From Bacillota bacterium (GTDB lineage Bacteria; Bacillota; Clostridia; Lachnospirales; Lachnospiraceae): a stretch of DNA of 15,723 nt. The notes under the pieces were generated by a model. The model had not been told where the DNA came from. It ran no database searches and saw only the letters and a list, made by a program, of their open reading frames with translations. The stretch covers positions 1 to 15,723 of the forward strand of contig JAEYPA010000109.1 of assembly GCA_023411225.1 (NCBI GenBank), in the 5' to 3' direction. Below are positions 14,691 to 15,723 of this stretch, in pieces; positions within the stretch are counted from its first letter, which is position 1; every line of letters starts with the position of its first letter. A program made the position numbers and the translations under genes.

Positions 14691-15723
14691 TTATAACGCC
14701 TTTACAATTTCATCCGTGTGCATTCCTCTTGAACCCTTTATTAGAATAGCATCTCCATTCATCAGTGTCTCTTTTAAGTAATCTACTACCTCCTGATTAC
14801 TTCCAAACCAATTAGTCTTTATTTCAACCTTTCCTGCATCTACTGCTTCTTTGATTGCCTTTGCGCTTTCACCTATCACTACCAGTTCATCTATCTTCTT
14901 TCCTTTTAATGCATCCTCAACAATGGATTCACCTACCTGATAATGTAGGTCATAGGAGGCTTCTCCAAGTTCCAGCACATCTGCAAGAACAGCTACTCTT
15001 CGATTAACGCCTTCTAAAGATAGTAAAACCGCAATTCCGCTCTTCATAGAATCCGGACTGGCATTGTAGGTATCATCTATAATTACAAGCCCATTCTTTC
15101 TAAGAATCTGACCTCTCATGGCTATTGGCTGATACTCATATAAGCCCTTTTTTCCTACCTTAGGATCAATGCCTAGCTGTTCCCCTATAGCAAGAGCAAC
15201 GATTCCGTTCATCACGTTATGCTCCCCTAAGACCTGTATGGTAACCTCTTCATTGTGTCGTTCACTGACATAGGTAAAGATTGTATTCTCCTTCTGACTG
15301 GCTACATTCTTACCTGTATAAGAGAAACCTTCTCCGATTCCATAGGACTTAATTACAGTCTGTTTTAATGCTCTACAGGTTTTTTCAGCTAATGGAACAC
15401 TATGCTCTCCTTCGAATAATTTTTCTTGAAAAGAAACCAATTCTTTTAATAAAGCATCCTGCCCGTTGACATAAATTACACTATTTTCTATATTCTCATC
15501 AATAATATTAAGCTTTTCGCGTCGAATATTCTCCTTTGAGCCAAGCTGACCGATATGGCTTACCCCAATGTTTGTGATAACCGAAATGGTAGGTCTTGCA
15601 ATAGCTGCCAGTTTCTCCATCTCTCCCGGTTCACTCATTCCCATTTCTACCACTGCTACCTGATGCCTCTTTTCTATCCCAAATAACGTTAAGGAAAGAC
15701 CTACCTGGCTATTCATATTACCC
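14691..15723 (-). CDS. murF: UDP-N-acetylmuramoyl-tripeptide-D-alanyl-D-alanine ligase MurF, N-terminus beyond right edge
   Basis: MurF adds D-Ala-D-Ala to UDP-MurNAc-tripeptide with ATP, the last cytosolic step of peptidoglycan precursor synthesis. About 344 codons are present and the frame is open to the edge, so the gene continues outside; the methionine at 15716 is internal to GNMNSQVGLSLTL. Visible motifs are EMGMSEPGEMEKLA and TNIGVSHIGQLGSKENIRREK (central ATPase domain), DDTYNASPDSM (substrate/ATP domain), and the C-terminal KGSRGMHTDEIVKAL, specific to MurF within the Mur ligases. The ATP-binding GKT loop and UDP-substrate domain lie beyond 15723. The gene is followed by a 278-base noncoding stretch and is probably the end of its own transcript. 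Confidence 0.96.
   Translation of the reverse strand, partial: GNMNSQVGLSLTLFGIEKRHQVAVVEMGMSEPGEMEKLAAIARPTISVITNIGVSHIGQLGSKENIRREKLNIIDENIENSVIYVNGQDALLKELVSFQEKLFEGEHSVPLAEKTCRALKQTVIKSYGIGEGFSYTGKNVASQKENTIFTYVSERHNEEVTIQVLGEHNVMNGIVALAIGEQLGIDPKVGKKGLYEYQPIAMRGQILRKNGLVIIDDTYNASPDSMKSGIAVLLSLEGVNRRVAVLADVLELGEASYDLHYQVGESIVEDALKGKKIDELVVIGESAKAIKEAVDAGKVEIKTNWFGSNQEVVDYLKETLMNGDAILIKGSRGMHTDEIVKAL

Noticed and set aside
1..15723. CRISPR array, tRNA, rRNA, transposase or phage genes
   Set aside because: No regularly spaced repeats with spacers, tRNA-like cloverleaf, or mobile-element coding sequence was seen on either strand.

Overview
This is a low-G+C Firmicutes chromosome segment in which every recognisable gene lies on the minus strand, so transcription runs from the right edge to the left edge. 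The gene set points to a Clostridia, probably a Lachnospiraceae member such as a Clostridium phytofermentans relative: def-fmt-YugP-type peptidase-rsmB-rlmN-stp-prkC-rsgA, the AGGAGG-type ribosome binding sites, and the DUF4914-type protein. The assignment is by gene content and style only; no database was searched.

Right part (14.4-15.7 kb): the C-terminal two thirds of murF (peptidoglycan precursor ligase), followed by a 278-bp intergenic region with a long inverted repeat that probably ends the murF transcript. Next comes priA (replication restart helicase), closely followed by a small MpsC/DUF2294-type gene (11.7-14.4 kb).

Middle part (7.9-11.75 kb): two genes that I judge to be inserted in the common priA-def-fmt arrangement. 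The first is a large DUF4914-like protein with an HPr-kinase/PEPCK-style P-loop. It has a near-consensus promoter preceded by three 10-bp-phased direct repeats, and an approximately 255-nt leader that ends in a strong intrinsic terminator just before the gene. This is the most interesting regulatory structure in the window. The second is a CpsA-like LytR-CpsA-Psr (LCP) cell-wall polymer ligase with its own promoter and terminator.

Left part (1-7.9 kb): a tightly packed operon starting from a good sigma-A-type promoter. Its order is def (deformylase), fmt (Met-tRNA formyltransferase), a YugP-type membrane zinc peptidase, rsmB (16S rRNA m5C methyltransferase), rlmN (23S rRNA/tRNA m2A methyltransferase), stp (PP2C phosphatase), prkC (PASTA kinase) and the start of rsgA (ribosome assembly GTPase). 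It joins N-terminal formyl-Met metabolism, rRNA modification and 30S maturation to a Ser/Thr kinase-phosphatase pair that senses muropeptides. An unexplained pair of mutually exclusive hairpins lies between def and fmt.

Several starts were moved or judged from Shine-Dalgarno spacing: GTG for rsmB and priA, internal ATG for fmt and the zinc peptidase, and TTG for the LCP and MpsC genes. No tRNA, rRNA, CRISPR array, insertion sequence or prophage was seen. Most of the window is ordinary housekeeping sequence; I do not see a clear novel multi-gene system.
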